DNA of 30,118 nucleotides from the NCBI GenBank assembly GCA_903772945.1, contig CAICTM010001397.1, positions 1-30,118 on the forward strand. The letters run 5' to 3'. Position 1 is the first letter of the stretch. Each line of letters opens with the position of its first letter. The notes under the pieces were generated by a model that worked only from the letters and a program-made list of their open reading frames with translations, did no database searches and was not told where the DNA came from. A program made the position numbers and the translations under genes. Positions 1-10,000 of the stretch are shown piece after piece. This DNA is from Seminavis robusta. Lineage: Eukaryota; Bacillariophyta; Bacillariophyceae; Naviculales; Naviculaceae.

Positions 1-712
1 ACACGAGGATCGACGGGTGATTGCGAACATTGTCACCGTCGCCTTCTTCTTTCTCCTTCGTCCAGGAGAATACACCGGGACCACCACCGATGACACGCCA
101 TTTGCCCTACAGGACGTGGCAGTGTATCTCGGGGACCGCCGTCTCGATTCCATGACAGCACCACTAGCTGAAATCGAAGCCGCTACCACGGTAGCCTACA
201 ATTTCACCACACAAAAGAATGGCCAGACCAACGAAGTTCTCACGCATGGGCGCAGTGGGCATCACTTGTGCTGCCCAGTCAGAGCCACTGTCCGGCTGAT
301 CGCGTACCACAGAACACAATTCAATGCCGCCAATCAACCACGATCAACCGCTACGACGCCCATTGCCTCCTACTACCGGAACAACCGACGTGTTCCGGTC
401 AAAGCCAAAGACATTACCGACGTCCTCCGTACGTCGTGCACAATCCTACAACACCGAACAGGCATCCCAGCCACGGATATCAGTGCTAGATCTCTTCGCG
501 CGGGAGGCGCTATGGCCCTCCTCTGCGGCAAAGTCGACAGCGATATCATCAGGATGCTTGGTCGGTGGCATAGCGATTCCATGATGCGCTACCTCCACCT
601 ACAGGCTCAGCCCATCATGCGACAATTTGCATCCGTCATGTTCAACAATGGCACCTACACATTCCTCCCCGAAGAGTCAGTGCCAATCCAGGAATACGAC
701 GATGCGACCTAA
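1..712 (+). CDS. Tyrosine recombinase, catalytic domain (5' partial, mobile-element encoded)
   Basis: The frame is open to the left window edge, so the true start lies outside; a GTG at 17 is merely the first listed start. The visible part carries the tyrosine-recombinase fingerprint: an LLRPGEY block with the first catalytic Arg (R15 counted from 17), an ARSLRAGG block corresponding to box II H-x-x-R (R161, with Arg rather than His at the -3 position), LGRW (W184) and RYLH with the presumed nucleophile Tyr192. The protein would cut and rejoin DNA through a 3'-phosphotyrosine link to integrate a circular or linear element copy. Similar recombinases are common in diatom genomes next to DIRS/Ngaro-like retroelements and Cryptons; which class this belongs to cannot be settled because the region where an RT would lie is outside the window. 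The repeats immediately downstream favour a DIRS/Ngaro (PAT-like) element. No stop or frameshift is visible in the 231 codons. Confidence 0.85.
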   Translation, partial: HEDRRVIANIVTVAFFFLLRPGEYTGTTTDDTPFALQDVAVYLGDRRLDSMTAPLAEIEAATTVAYNFTTQKNGQTNEVLTHGRSGHHLCCPVRATVRLIAYHRTQFNAANQPRSTATTPIASYYRNNRRVPVKAKDITDVLRTSCTILQHRTGIPATDISARSLRAGGAMALLCGKVDSDIIRMLGRWHSDSMMRYLHLQAQPIMRQFASVMFNNGTYTFLPEESVPIQEYDDAT

Positions 713-1037
713 CAACAACAAACGCCACTACGGGGGTCGCCCTACCGCACCGAAATCCTCCGTTAAATCTTCTCGCACCTCCGGCACTCGCCCCTTAAAT
801 CCAGTACCGTTCCGCGAACACACATCCAATTCGCCTCACTTTTTCGTCCAATTTCAGCACTCCAACGAACCAACACACTCCATCAACGACCGACGCCCAT
901 ATCACCGTCCTATTACTACAACAATCCCCACCCTCATCCCGGCTACGCCGCGATTCCCACCCATCACCACCGATGGCGGACCAAGGGTGGCAAAGGAGGC
1001 CGCTAGGCCGCAAAAAGGAAAGTGGTGTGGCCCTTAG
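702..1037 (+). other. Short ORF overlapping the recombinase stop; doubtful
   Basis: An ATG at 702 overlaps the recombinase stop (710-712) in another frame and reads 111 codons to 1037. The peptide is rich in Pro, Thr, Arg and Asn, has no recognisable domain, and runs into the first 127-bp repeat. An overlapping start can indicate translational coupling in a retroelement, but the composition looks like an accidental frame. Retained only because nothing else explains the stretch 713-997. Confidence 0.15.
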
Positions 1038-1124
1038 TAAAGCACCATTACCACCACACCTAGCACCTCCAACAACAAACCATGAAGTTGCAGAAGCCTA
1101 GATGGGCAGCCGCGTAGCGGCTGC
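998..1124 (+). repeat. 127-bp direct repeat, copy 1 (proposed B1)
   Basis: Identical to 1277-1403 over its whole length. It begins at ggccgctaggcc and ends at the 3' arm of an 8-bp perfect hairpin (gcagccgc / gcggctgc, loop gta). It also holds a possible internal stem ggtgtgg / ccacacc. Homology stops abruptly at both edges. Confidence 0.95.
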
Positions 1125-1135
1125 GTTTCTAGGCT
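1095..1135. repeat. 41-bp interrupted palindrome across the copy-1 boundary
   Basis: Nested arms are visible: agcctaga (1095-1102) pairs with tctaggct (1128-1135), and gcagccgc (1106-1113) with gcggctgc (1117-1124), around a gta loop. A 3-nt internal mismatch (tgg/gtt) separates the two stems. The repeat/unique junction (1124/1125) falls inside this structure, so only copy 1 has the outer arms; copy 2 keeps just the inner hairpin. A recombinase binding or crossover site is a reasonable inference. Confidence 0.8.
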
Positions 1136-1276
1136 GGCGCGCTGAGTGGATGGTCTTGAAGTGGGCTCATAGCCCAGCACAAACTCAACAAGAGAGGAGG
1201 CTACACCTCCTCACAATCAAGTCATTACTCACACCTAGACTAGTAGTTTTAATCGGCTCCCACCACTCCCACCCAC

Positions 1277-1403
1277 GGCCGCTAGGCCGCAAAAAGGAAA
1301 GTGGTGTGGCCCTTAGTAAAGCACCATTACCACCACACCTAGCACCTCCAACAACAAACCATGAAGTTGCAGAAGCCTAGATGGGCAGCCGCGTAGCGGC
1401 TGC
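1277..1403 (+). repeat. 127-bp direct repeat, copy 2 (proposed B2)
   Basis: Exact copy of 998-1124 at an offset of 279 bp. After 1403 the sequence diverges completely from the sequence following copy 1, consistent with the right end of the mobile element and the start of flanking DNA. Confidence 0.95.
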
Positions 1404-1634
1404 ACCACACGATTTTGCTACTCTAGACTTGCAGTATTTGAAAAGTATTTTTGTAATTTTACATTCTTGGACCAAGGCTGTCTTCCAGAGCTTTCCCTTT
1501 TTGGACTTGAGACTTTGTTGCAGCAGCAGTTGTGAGACATCTAAAACAGCCATCCTCCTTATGACAACATCATCATGACCTCTCCACCCTACTACTAGTA
1601 GTTATTGATTAAAAAATAGTTTTGAATACAAAAA
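1404..1634. other. Intergenic, 3' side of the ATP-grasp gene
   Basis: No coding signal. The segment lies between the proposed right end of the recombinase element and the stop codon of the minus-strand ATP-grasp gene, so it should contain that gene's 3' UTR and polyadenylation region. An A-rich stretch (gattaaaaaatag) sits close to the gene end. Confidence 0.5.
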
Positions 1635-3092
1635 CTACATGTCACTATTCAAAGCCACCGCTTCAGGGATCGGCTGCAACTTCTGGGCATCTCGTTCCGA
1701 CAGATACCCCTTCTTCAGAAATGCTGCTGGCACTTCAGTATTGGGTGCCATGTTGTAGATGTTCATCTTGTATCCGGCCATCCATAACCTTGCTGCCTCT
1801 TCCAAAATTTCCTGGTCATGGAACGCAGAGGTAGGATGGAACTCTGTTTCTGAAACAACAATTCGAAGTTGCTTGTTACTGTTGCCGTTGCCAACCTCAC
1901 TAGCAGGAATTCCCACAAAGATATCAGCCCGGAACATGTCCTTGTTCTTGCCCAACTGTTCAGCCAATGCAACTATTTTGTCATACTGGAGCCATTCTGG
2001 AATGGTAGTCCAATTTGCGTTGGTGTTGGCACAATCAACCATCGTTCCATTGCGATAGGCGAGACCGACATACGGTCCAGACCCACGCTTGAGGTAACTA
2101 ATATAAACTCTTCCCCAAATGGTAAAGGTTTTGAATTCGTAGGCAGCTTTGGAGTCATCATTGCTGTCGTCCCAGGCACCACTGTATCGTTCTTCCACAA
2201 CAAATCCCGGTTGCGCATGTTTCAATGCCCATGATTCAAAGTCTGCTGCAGTATCATGCAAATCCTGAACCACCCGCTGGGCAATGCTTTTTTCGTCGAA
2301 TTTGTCGGATGTTGGTTTGCCACTGTATCCCATAGACTGCTTTTGTGATTGAGGATCATACCGTACCAACCACACGCCACTCGACGAAGACATGTGCGTT
2401 GGTTTGACCACATAACTGGTTCTTGGTGGCAAAAGTTTGCGAACCGAAGTGATTTCTTCTTGTTGACTTTGGTGAGAAGGATGGTGATGGTGGTGAGAGT
2501 TTTGTTGCAGGCGTCGGTTGCTGACAAGTTCCTTTTGATACTGAAGAGAAAATGCTTTGGGAATTGGATATCCCACATGTTTCATGTATCGCTTTTGTGC
2601 GACCTTGTCCATGTAAAAGATCAGGCTCTTGTGCCGCAGATCCCTATGATAATGCACCAAATCCCACCAACCCTCGTCGCCCTGGATTTGGTCTCCGATA
2701 TCAAAGTTATCAAATAGATTGTACTTGGATGTCAAGTGGATGATTGCCTTCTTTTGATTCGTATCCTCTTGTTCATCTTCACTTTCAAAACCATAGCGAG
2801 CCAAGTTGACCCCATTGACGACAAAATCGTCCAACGTGAATCGATTCTTTTGGAAACGCCGTTTGGGTTTTGAGTACAACAATGCAACACCACCTGAATT
2901 GATATCTTGTTTCACGTCATATCGACGAACACTCAGACCATCCAAGTTTCCAGTAATTCCATCTTGTCGTCCGCGATCCAGGAGCAGTAGTGTTATCAAA
3001 ACGAGCGTTACTGCCAACAGGACAAGCATCAGCCTCAACAAAGAGCCTCTACTAATCTTCTTGTTGTTGCTGTTGTTGTTGATCGTCACCAT
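1635..3092 (-). CDS. Type II membrane protein with TupA-like ATP-grasp domain
   Basis: Single-exon gene of 485 aa. The start is well supported: ATG at 3092 with G at +4, followed by a short polar Asn-rich segment and one hydrophobic span (about residues 19-38), which suggests a signal-anchored protein with its catalytic part in the Golgi/ER lumen. The soluble part resembles the TupA-like ATP-grasp family: a substrate segment with FYMDKVAQKRYM (about 159-170), a VVKPTHMSSSSGV nucleotide-binding strand and loop (K230), FVVEERY (E300), FKTF and VYISYL (320-333), FRADIFVG (387-394) and SETEFHP (414-420), matching the usual acidic metal ligands near the end of the fold. ATP-grasp enzymes ligate a carboxylate to an amine, or in the TupA group act in polysaccharide modification. 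A His-rich patch (about 200-208) looks like a loop insertion. The exact substrate is unknown. Confidence 0.75.
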   Translation of the reverse strand: MVTINNNSNNKKISRGSLLRLMLVLLAVTLVLITLLLLDRGRQDGITGNLDGLSVRRYDVKQDINSGGVALLYSKPKRRFQKNRFTLDDFVVNGVNLARYGFESEDEQEDTNQKKAIIHLTSKYNLFDNFDIGDQIQGDEGWWDLVHYHRDLRHKSLIFYMDKVAQKRYMKHVGYPIPKAFSLQYQKELVSNRRLQQNSHHHHHPSHQSQQEEITSVRKLLPPRTSYVVKPTHMSSSSGVWLVRYDPQSQKQSMGYSGKPTSDKFDEKSIAQRVVQDLHDTAADFESWALKHAQPGFVVEERYSGAWDDSNDDSKAAYEFKTFTIWGRVYISYLKRGSGPYVGLAYRNGTMVDCANTNANWTTIPEWLQYDKIVALAEQLGKNKDMFRADIFVGIPASEVGNGNSNKQLRIVVSETEFHPTSAFHDQEILEEAARLWMAGYKMNIYNMAPNTEVPAAFLKKGYLSERDAQKLQPIPEAVALNSDM

Positions 3093-3409
3093 GGTTGGAG
3101 TTTGATGAGAAAGTGGTCGGACAACAAAGACGAAAAGTGACCCAGAATGAAGAGAGCCGTCGCCGGCCCTCGCTTTTGAATTTTAAATTTTAAAGCGTGC
3201 AAGGCTGTTATTAGCCTTGGCTGAACATGGATGCTGGGGGTCTCTGAGCACCCATATTTTCTTCATTCTTCTTCAAACGGCGAAGCAACGGTCAAGGGAA
3301 AAGATTGCGGCCCAGAAGAGGAATGAAGAGGAGAGGAGGGGGGAGGAGGTTCTAGCTAGGAATTAACTACATGTACATGGTTAGCTGGTTCTGCCTGGCC
3401 ATCAAGCAA

Positions 3410-3752
3410 TCATATCGCATAGAGCACCTTGTGTCTCTTGTCCTTGTGGTGGTTGCCAATAGGCCCCAGATTGAACTGCTGTCGAAGCCAAACTGCTGCA
3501 TCATTCTTAGAGAGCTGTGAAACCATTGATCTCTTTAGTACCTTTTTGTGTTGTGGCTTTGCAGCTGGTTTCTTAATTAGGGGGATCCAATCCTGCTCCC
3601 TGTGCAGCCCTGATATCATATCCCTGCTGTTTTAGCAGAGCTTTCACAAAGGGTGATCGAATCATTCCACCCGGGTCAAGTAATGTGTCCTTCCTCCTGC
3701 ACATTGCCCTTTCCTTTGTGCTTGATGGCTCTGGATTCTGGATTGGTGCCAT
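3410..3752 (-). pseudogene. Possible broken short coding sequence, family unknown
   Basis: Reading from an ATG at 3752, the frame gives a basic, polar peptide ending at 3573. From about 3619 a second frame continues another basic, Lys-rich, soluble-looking peptide (with PAAKPQHKKVLKR and NDAAVWLRQQF) down to 3410. The two open frames overlap at 3573-3619 and together would make a peptide of roughly 110 residues if a single frameshift is assumed. The amino acid composition looks coding-like, but I do not recognise a family. It may be a mobile-element remnant or chance. Confidence 0.25.
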
Positions 3753-3920
3753 GATGGATCTCCCCTTGAGGAAAATGTATTTCCAAATCAGTGTCGAGGT
3801 GATACGGTAGGGCATGCAGATTGGGCAGGTCACGACAGAGAGAGACAGAGAGAGACTATGACACACTTTCAAACAGGGAGCTAATAAGCCTGGAGCTTTT
3901 GCTAATAATAATGGTTTCTT

Positions 3921-3943
3921 GCTACAGCTTCCAAAGCTGTAGC
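3921..3943. repeat. Perfect 10-bp inverted repeat
   Basis: Arms gctacagctt (3921-3930) and aagctgtagc (3934-3943) with a 3-nt loop cca. It lies 65 bp beyond the stop codon of the minus-strand cyclase gene, inside its expected 3' UTR, so it could form an RNA hairpin there. Confidence 0.8.
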
Positions 3944-4007
3944 CGCCATCAGTATATATTTGATCCAAGCAACGAAAGCCCGACCACAGCATGATGTGCC
4001 ATCAGCC

Positions 4008-7000
4008 CTACTCGTCCATCTCGGTTATCAGCGATTCATACTTCTCCAGAAGTTGGGCCACCTGACGTTCCGCATCCACCAATTCTTGCTCTGCATTGAA
4101 CACCAATGCTTCTTGGCCTATCTCTCTGCCATGTTCGATGAGAACATTCCTCGTTTCTTCCTCGTCGATCCTTTCCGCCAACAGGAAGCAGATTTCCGCA
4201 CTCAGGCTGTCAGCGCAACGACCCAGGGCACCCAGGCGCCTATTGGCCAAGGTTCCAAAACTCAAACGGTCGCGGTCCAATGCCCATTCGGCGTATTCCT
4301 CCAACGTATCCTCGTCCAAATCGGATGTCCCCACCAAGTGAAGAAGCATCATGATCGGCTCATACACTGGAAGGAAGAATGATGACTTTCCTTCTCCAAA
4401 GAAGGTGCTGAATGGCTTGACGACCAATCGATCAAAGTGCTTTCTCGCTTGCGCAGCTACGCCTGTGTCTTTCATTACCAACACCACAGGGTACATCATG
4501 ACAAACGACTGGTGGACATCGCTGCGGTCCATCTTTGGCATCAGCTTCCCAATCACGAACCGACAAGCGTCCAGTGCGGCTTCTTTGTCCCCAAGGTGCC
4601 AGTACCACATTGCAGAATTTGCGAAACTCACGGCTGCCTCGTCACTGCCATATGTGTCACGAAGTTTCTTTGAATGCTTCACGTGGTCGTAGACGTTGTA
4701 CAAGAGCTTATGAATTCCCACCGCCTTGTCCATTTCACCACCGCGACGATACAAGTCGATTTGGCACGTTAGCGCGTGTGCATGGTGGAACGTTTCAGAA
4801 TGATTTTTCGTGTCCTCCAAGAATTTCTTGATGAGCAATTGTTCGTAGCGGTTAGAATTGTCTTGAACAATGTATTTTGCTTTGATGCATTCGTAGAGAC
4901 CACAGTATGCTGGGAAAGCAACGGAACGATCCGTGACATTCTCGGCTTGTTTGGGCCTTCGAAGAATCTGGGCAGCGATTGAACCAGGGCACAATCAGAA
5001 CCGAACAGTAGAGGACTGCAAGACAACAAAAGCCCTCCGAAAAACTCACCTGCAAGGCATCATGGAAGGACAGAGCGCTATCAGCATTACGCTGCGCGCC
5101 GTTGAATGCACGCCCCAGTGCAACATGGAGCGCTGAAATGTGTTCCAACTCTTCTGGCGCTGTGGCGCCAAGCCCGTCAAAGCATATTCCTGAAATCAAA
5201 TTACTCGTAAGATATCTTCAGGTCTGATCAACGGCGACGAAAGCGCGACAAGAAAATACTCTCAACTTACCGCCGACTTGCTCGGTTGGCTTGTCACTCT
5301 TCCATGCATCTAGTGCCTCCTCATATACCCGGATACTCTGCGTAGGCATTCCTAACTTTTGTTCGAAGCGTTTTCCAACATCAAGTGCGAGCTCGGTCAA
5401 CTTGGACGTGTTTCCGCTGTATTTCCAATGCCCCAAAAGTTTCATTTGGAATGCAAAGTCGCCGTCTTCCATTCCCTTGCCCTTTTCCATCGACATGGCG
5501 ATCTTTGAGTGCACATCTCGCTTCCGTGCATCCAACATAAGGCTCAAAATCGTCGTTTGCCAGATACCGTGATAGAAAGAGTAGATTGAGGATTCAGGTT
5601 TTCCTTTTGCGTCGCGCGCCTTGCTTTCTTCTTCCTCGTCTTCTGCATCTGGATCTTGTTCCATTCGAAGAATTCCCTCATTCACTGCCATTTCCAACGA
5701 CTTGATCGCTTCCTTTTCGAGTATGTCCTCACGCATATCGTGGTTCTCTTTGAGAACAGCAATAACCTCCTTCAAAGTGAATGACTTCCCGAGAACAGCG
5801 GCAATATTGAGTATATTTCTTACACCAACTGAGACAACAGCACAATTTGATAGGTTAGATGGATCATCCGGAAGCCAAATTGGCGTCAAAGCATCCACCA
5901 GAAAAGCACGTACCGTCAAACGAGTCAATTCTGTGAAGAATGATTTCTGGCACGGATCCAAGAGCATTGGGTCCCATCATGCTCGTTTCTCCTCCTGAAC
6001 TTGCTTTGGGGGCTCGTCCATCCATCATTTCAGTAAATTGGCGTCGCTTCACCAACTCCAAGAACTCGTTTGCAAAATGAGGCATGCCGCCCGACTGAAT
6101 CAGTACTTCGTTCAGAAGATCATGGGGGACCTCCTCTCTCTGCAGGCCCAGTGTCTTCATCGTCATGACTGTGATTTCTTCCTTCCCAAGACCCGCAAGT
6201 TCCATCGGAACAAAATGTCCGGAGGGTCGATACTTCTGATTCAAAACTTGCCAAAAGTCTGCTTCGACCTTCAAGTCACGGCTTCTGGACAAATCAAACG
6301 CACAGATCATGAGAACATTGTCACAATCTTCGAACACCCTTCTGAGGACTTTCCAGGTCATTTCGTCAATATATTGCACGTCGTCCAGTGCAACGACAAC
6401 AATCTTGGTTTCCTGCGTACATCTTCTGAAGGCCCGTTCCATGAAAGACACCATTGACTTCATGGAAGGAGCCTTGCCGGAGGGAAGCTTGCTCGAGCCC
6501 TTGCCGCTAAGGTGATGCAGAATGTGGTCAACGAAGCCGCTTGGTGCGTTGAGTTCTCTGCAGAGAACCTTTAGAAGCTCCTCGGACTTGGCAAGAGAAA
6601 GCGCCGTCGACGATCCCTGAGATCGGCACGACAGACTTTGGAGAGACAGCGATTGCGCTGAAAAGCCCGACACGCCCGATGCTTGTGATTTGTCATCAGT
6701 GCTGGCTGCGAAGTTTGCTAGAACATCAAGCAGAATCGAACGAAACATGCTAAAGAGGCAGTCGGTTCCGAGACGTAAGATATGGTGTGCACCAAAACGC
6801 GTGAATTTCACGACGGCAAGAAACTCACCCAAAAGGCACCAACGAGTGGCTTTCTTTCCCCACCTGTTTAGTGATCACCAAGCGCCTTGTATTGTCGCCA
6901 ATCAGCCTTCGAATGTGCTCAATTGCATGGGCCACCATTGTACTTTTCCCCATTCCACTTTGAGACGCGACAAAGACAAGGCGCGACTGAGGCTCTTCCT

Positions 7001-10000
7001 GGCTTACAATGTCTCGTGCCATTCCCATCAAAGCCTTGATCTCTTGCTCCCTGCCAACAAAATTTGGTTGGATCCTACCCCAACTACGCTCTAGGGGACT
7101 GAGAGGCTCGAAAATTGGGACAGGTTCTGCGTAACCCTTGGCCTTCACCGGCGGAAGAGCGTTAAAGGCGTACTTCCTGGAGGCCATTCTGCGGATGTTA
7201 CATTCAACCAAGATTCCAGGGTTGTTCTTGTTACCCATCAATCGAGCTGCAAGATTCGCCGACGGTCCAAGCACAGCGTATTCTATTTGACCAAATAGTG
7301 ACAGCTGTGAGATGCACAAGAAGGTCGCAGGAGCCAAGAGGCGCACGTGAACATGACCATGACCATGAACACAAGTACTCACCGTGACGTTTGACTCCAC
7401 CCACTGCACCGCAATACACTTCTCCAAAAGTGGCACCGATCCGGTTGTCAACTCCAAGTTGAGATTGCAATGCATTGTGAAGAGCGATTGTTGCAGGCAG
7501 TGCCCGTTCCGCAACCCTGGTTAAGCCGAACATAAGAAAAGAAAGTTAGTCAATGCTACAACCGAGAGAGCCAATCCTGGAAGCGGTGGCTTACATATTC
7601 GGGAATGTGGATCCACGCAGCCCAAATGTTCCAATTAATACCAGCCCTTTATCATCCACAATCATCTGACGCAGGTGCCCACAATATCGTTCGAGCTGGG
7701 TAGACGTGAGATTCATGATTTCGTTTAGTAGATCGACTGCGTAATCGTTGTCTTCAGAAATCGTGATCAACGGATGGATAAACATGATGTAAACTCGTCG
7801 AAGTTCGGCCTCTTCTCTGTGACGTTCTTGAGCGGAACTCTTTGTTTTCATTTTGCTTGTCTGATCCATGTGCATTGCAGCGATGACAGGATGGACGTAC
7901 AAAGCCATCAATTTTTGATAAGTCTTCAGGTCCTCGACCTCCAAACCCTCAACATGACCGGTCACTCCTCTCGACCTGGCGTATTCCGCCCGAGATACAC
8001 GGTAATCCTTGAGAAACTCGGACCTAAACATCGTCACACATCGTTTTGCAATAATCGCTGGTTCGCTTTCGGAGGGTCTGATGTTGAAATCGAGCACGCC
8101 TGCTAATGAGAGAGATCTGAAAGCTTCCGGTGATACTACGAGCTCTCCGTGCTTGGCCAGATCTGCGCCCCAAGTGAGTTGGTCGATAGGTTCTCCCAGA
8201 AACAGGTATTCTCGCCTACGCGTATTGTCACCGACATGAATACCAATCATTTGTCCCGATCCCAGTGCACAATGGACATTCAGGGAGGATATGGGTTCAC
8301 CATTCCTGTTCTGGGCTCCACCGGCCATGACAGGGAAATCACTGCATTCATCCACGATTTGCGAAGCACAGGCAGTGGCTGCTGCCACGCAAAAATCCAT
8401 TGGATCTTTATCAGTGCATCGCCACTCAGCAAAAATGGCATCCCCAGCAAACTTCTGAATATCCCCGTTGAACTCATAAATCTTGCTGACAATCAACTGA
8501 AAGTATGAATTGATAACCTTCGGAACGACGACAAACCAGACAGGAAAGAATTCACGAGGTCAGAGAAGCTACGGTACACCCACTTCAATGGCAAAATTGC
8601 CACACGGGGAAGGAGACGACGTACCTTCGACAGGGTCTCTGGATCAAGAAGCCTGAAAAGGAACAAAAGCGCGGTAAGATGTTGAGCACGCTTGACTAGC
8701 AGAAACCTCTTTTGGGCTGACGGGGAACACTTACGTCTGCCAAGACAGCCGTCCGTCGGATGTTGCAATACGATGAAGTAAGTCAATGAGACGCGATGAG
8801 TACAGAGTCACAATCTCGTCGCAAGTCCATCAAGTGAAACCCATCGATACTCACAGATAGCTTTGTAAAACCTGTTCGTAGCAACGCGAATGAAACATTA
8901 CTGAGTGAGATATGGTACGATATCGCCCACGACGCTGCTGGAAAGCCACAGCAACTTACCCGAAATATCGACAAATAGCAGTGCACACTCGAAGCGAGAT
9001 ACCGACGGTAGTTTGCCCTCAAGTCCCCATGATATGCTACCGGCAGTGCTCCCCCGATGATTCCTCGACTTGCGTAAGAAATCTCTTGAGCCGCTGGATC
9101 CAGTCGAAGACTCCATGCTTCCAATGCTTCCATAGCTGCTGCGGCTGCCTGCCTTGGCCTTCGTGAGCCCGTAGTCATTCGAACTATTGAATATGTTGTC
9201 GATATCCTCGCTGAGATCTGCAACTGATTTATTCACGGAGCCATCTTCTCGGGCCTTCCTAAACATTTCATCGAGTGCTTCTTCCGACTTTCGCCGCATC
9301 ATGGCCACTGGTGTTTGTACTTCTTGCTTTGGAGACACATCTTCGGCGTTCTCGGGGGCTCTGTCAGCATCGCTATCTCCAAGGTTCACACCAGAAGTGT
9401 CGATGAAGAACCCAACTCCAGTATCCTCTTCAGGTTCAGAAATGTCCAGGCTTGACAAATCGCTGACTTCGGACATGTCATCACCACTTGAAACTAAATC
9501 AATCATTTTGTGTTTTCCACCCCCTTCGGCAGCTTTCTCTTTCTTGTCAGCCTTTCTTTTCTTGCGTTCCATCTCGGCTCGAATCTCTTTCCCCAAAAAG
9601 TCGAGAACGCAATTCGGGACATGACTCGACAGCTGATTGATGGATGCGAGGATTTGGGCTCTTGCAACGAATGCTTCTCCACTCTTTTGCGTCATTACAG
9701 CCCTTCCAACTTTCTCAAGTTCGGAACGGATAGCCTCCAAGTTCAGCCCCTCACCTGGCAAAGGTGCAGCCATCATTGGCAATCCCATTGGGGGCATTGG
9801 AAAGCCACCAGGGCCCGTGGGCAACATCGGTGGCTGCGCGGGACTTGCCTTTGGCTTAGCCGGAGCTGCGACTCTTGGTGCCTGGAGCTCATTCAGCAAG
9901 TCATCAACGTATTCATCATCGTCGTCGTCATCGCCATCAGTGGTGTACTCGTCTGAAGAGATTAAGCCTCCGCTTGAACCTCCTATGTCGTCGTCATCCG

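Larger units (their letters stand above)
1..1403 (+). mobile_element. Right part of a tyrosine-recombinase element with split direct repeats
   Basis: The recombinase ORF is followed by two exact 127-bp direct repeats (998-1124 and 1277-1403) separated by 152 bp of unique sequence (1125-1276). In Ngaro/PAT-type DIRS retroelements the recombinase is near the 3' end and is followed by B1-A2-B2, with A1 at the far left end. The pattern here fits that order: B1 = 998-1124, A2 = 1125-1276, B2 = 1277-1403. The left end (A1) and any reverse transcriptase are beyond the window, so the class is inferred. The proposed right boundary is 1403, where the second repeat stops. Confidence 0.55.
3093..4007. 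other. Intergenic region upstream of the ATP-grasp gene
   Basis: The 915 bp lie between the 3' end of the cyclase gene (4008) and the start of the ATP-grasp gene (3092), both on the minus strand. It should hold the promoter of the latter. Visible items are a purine-rich tract at about 3312-3350, a (gacagaga)-type microsatellite at about 3834-3857, a perfect 10-bp hairpin at 3921-3943 and a possible broken minus-strand ORF at 3410-3752. No intact gene is recognised. Confidence 0.6.

Noticed and set aside
4008..8517. Several separate minus-strand genes
   Set aside because: The open frames join with matching GT-AG sites and phases into one continuous cyclase/ATPase protein, with conserved motifs crossing the junctions (e.g. 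HGE|YAVLG).
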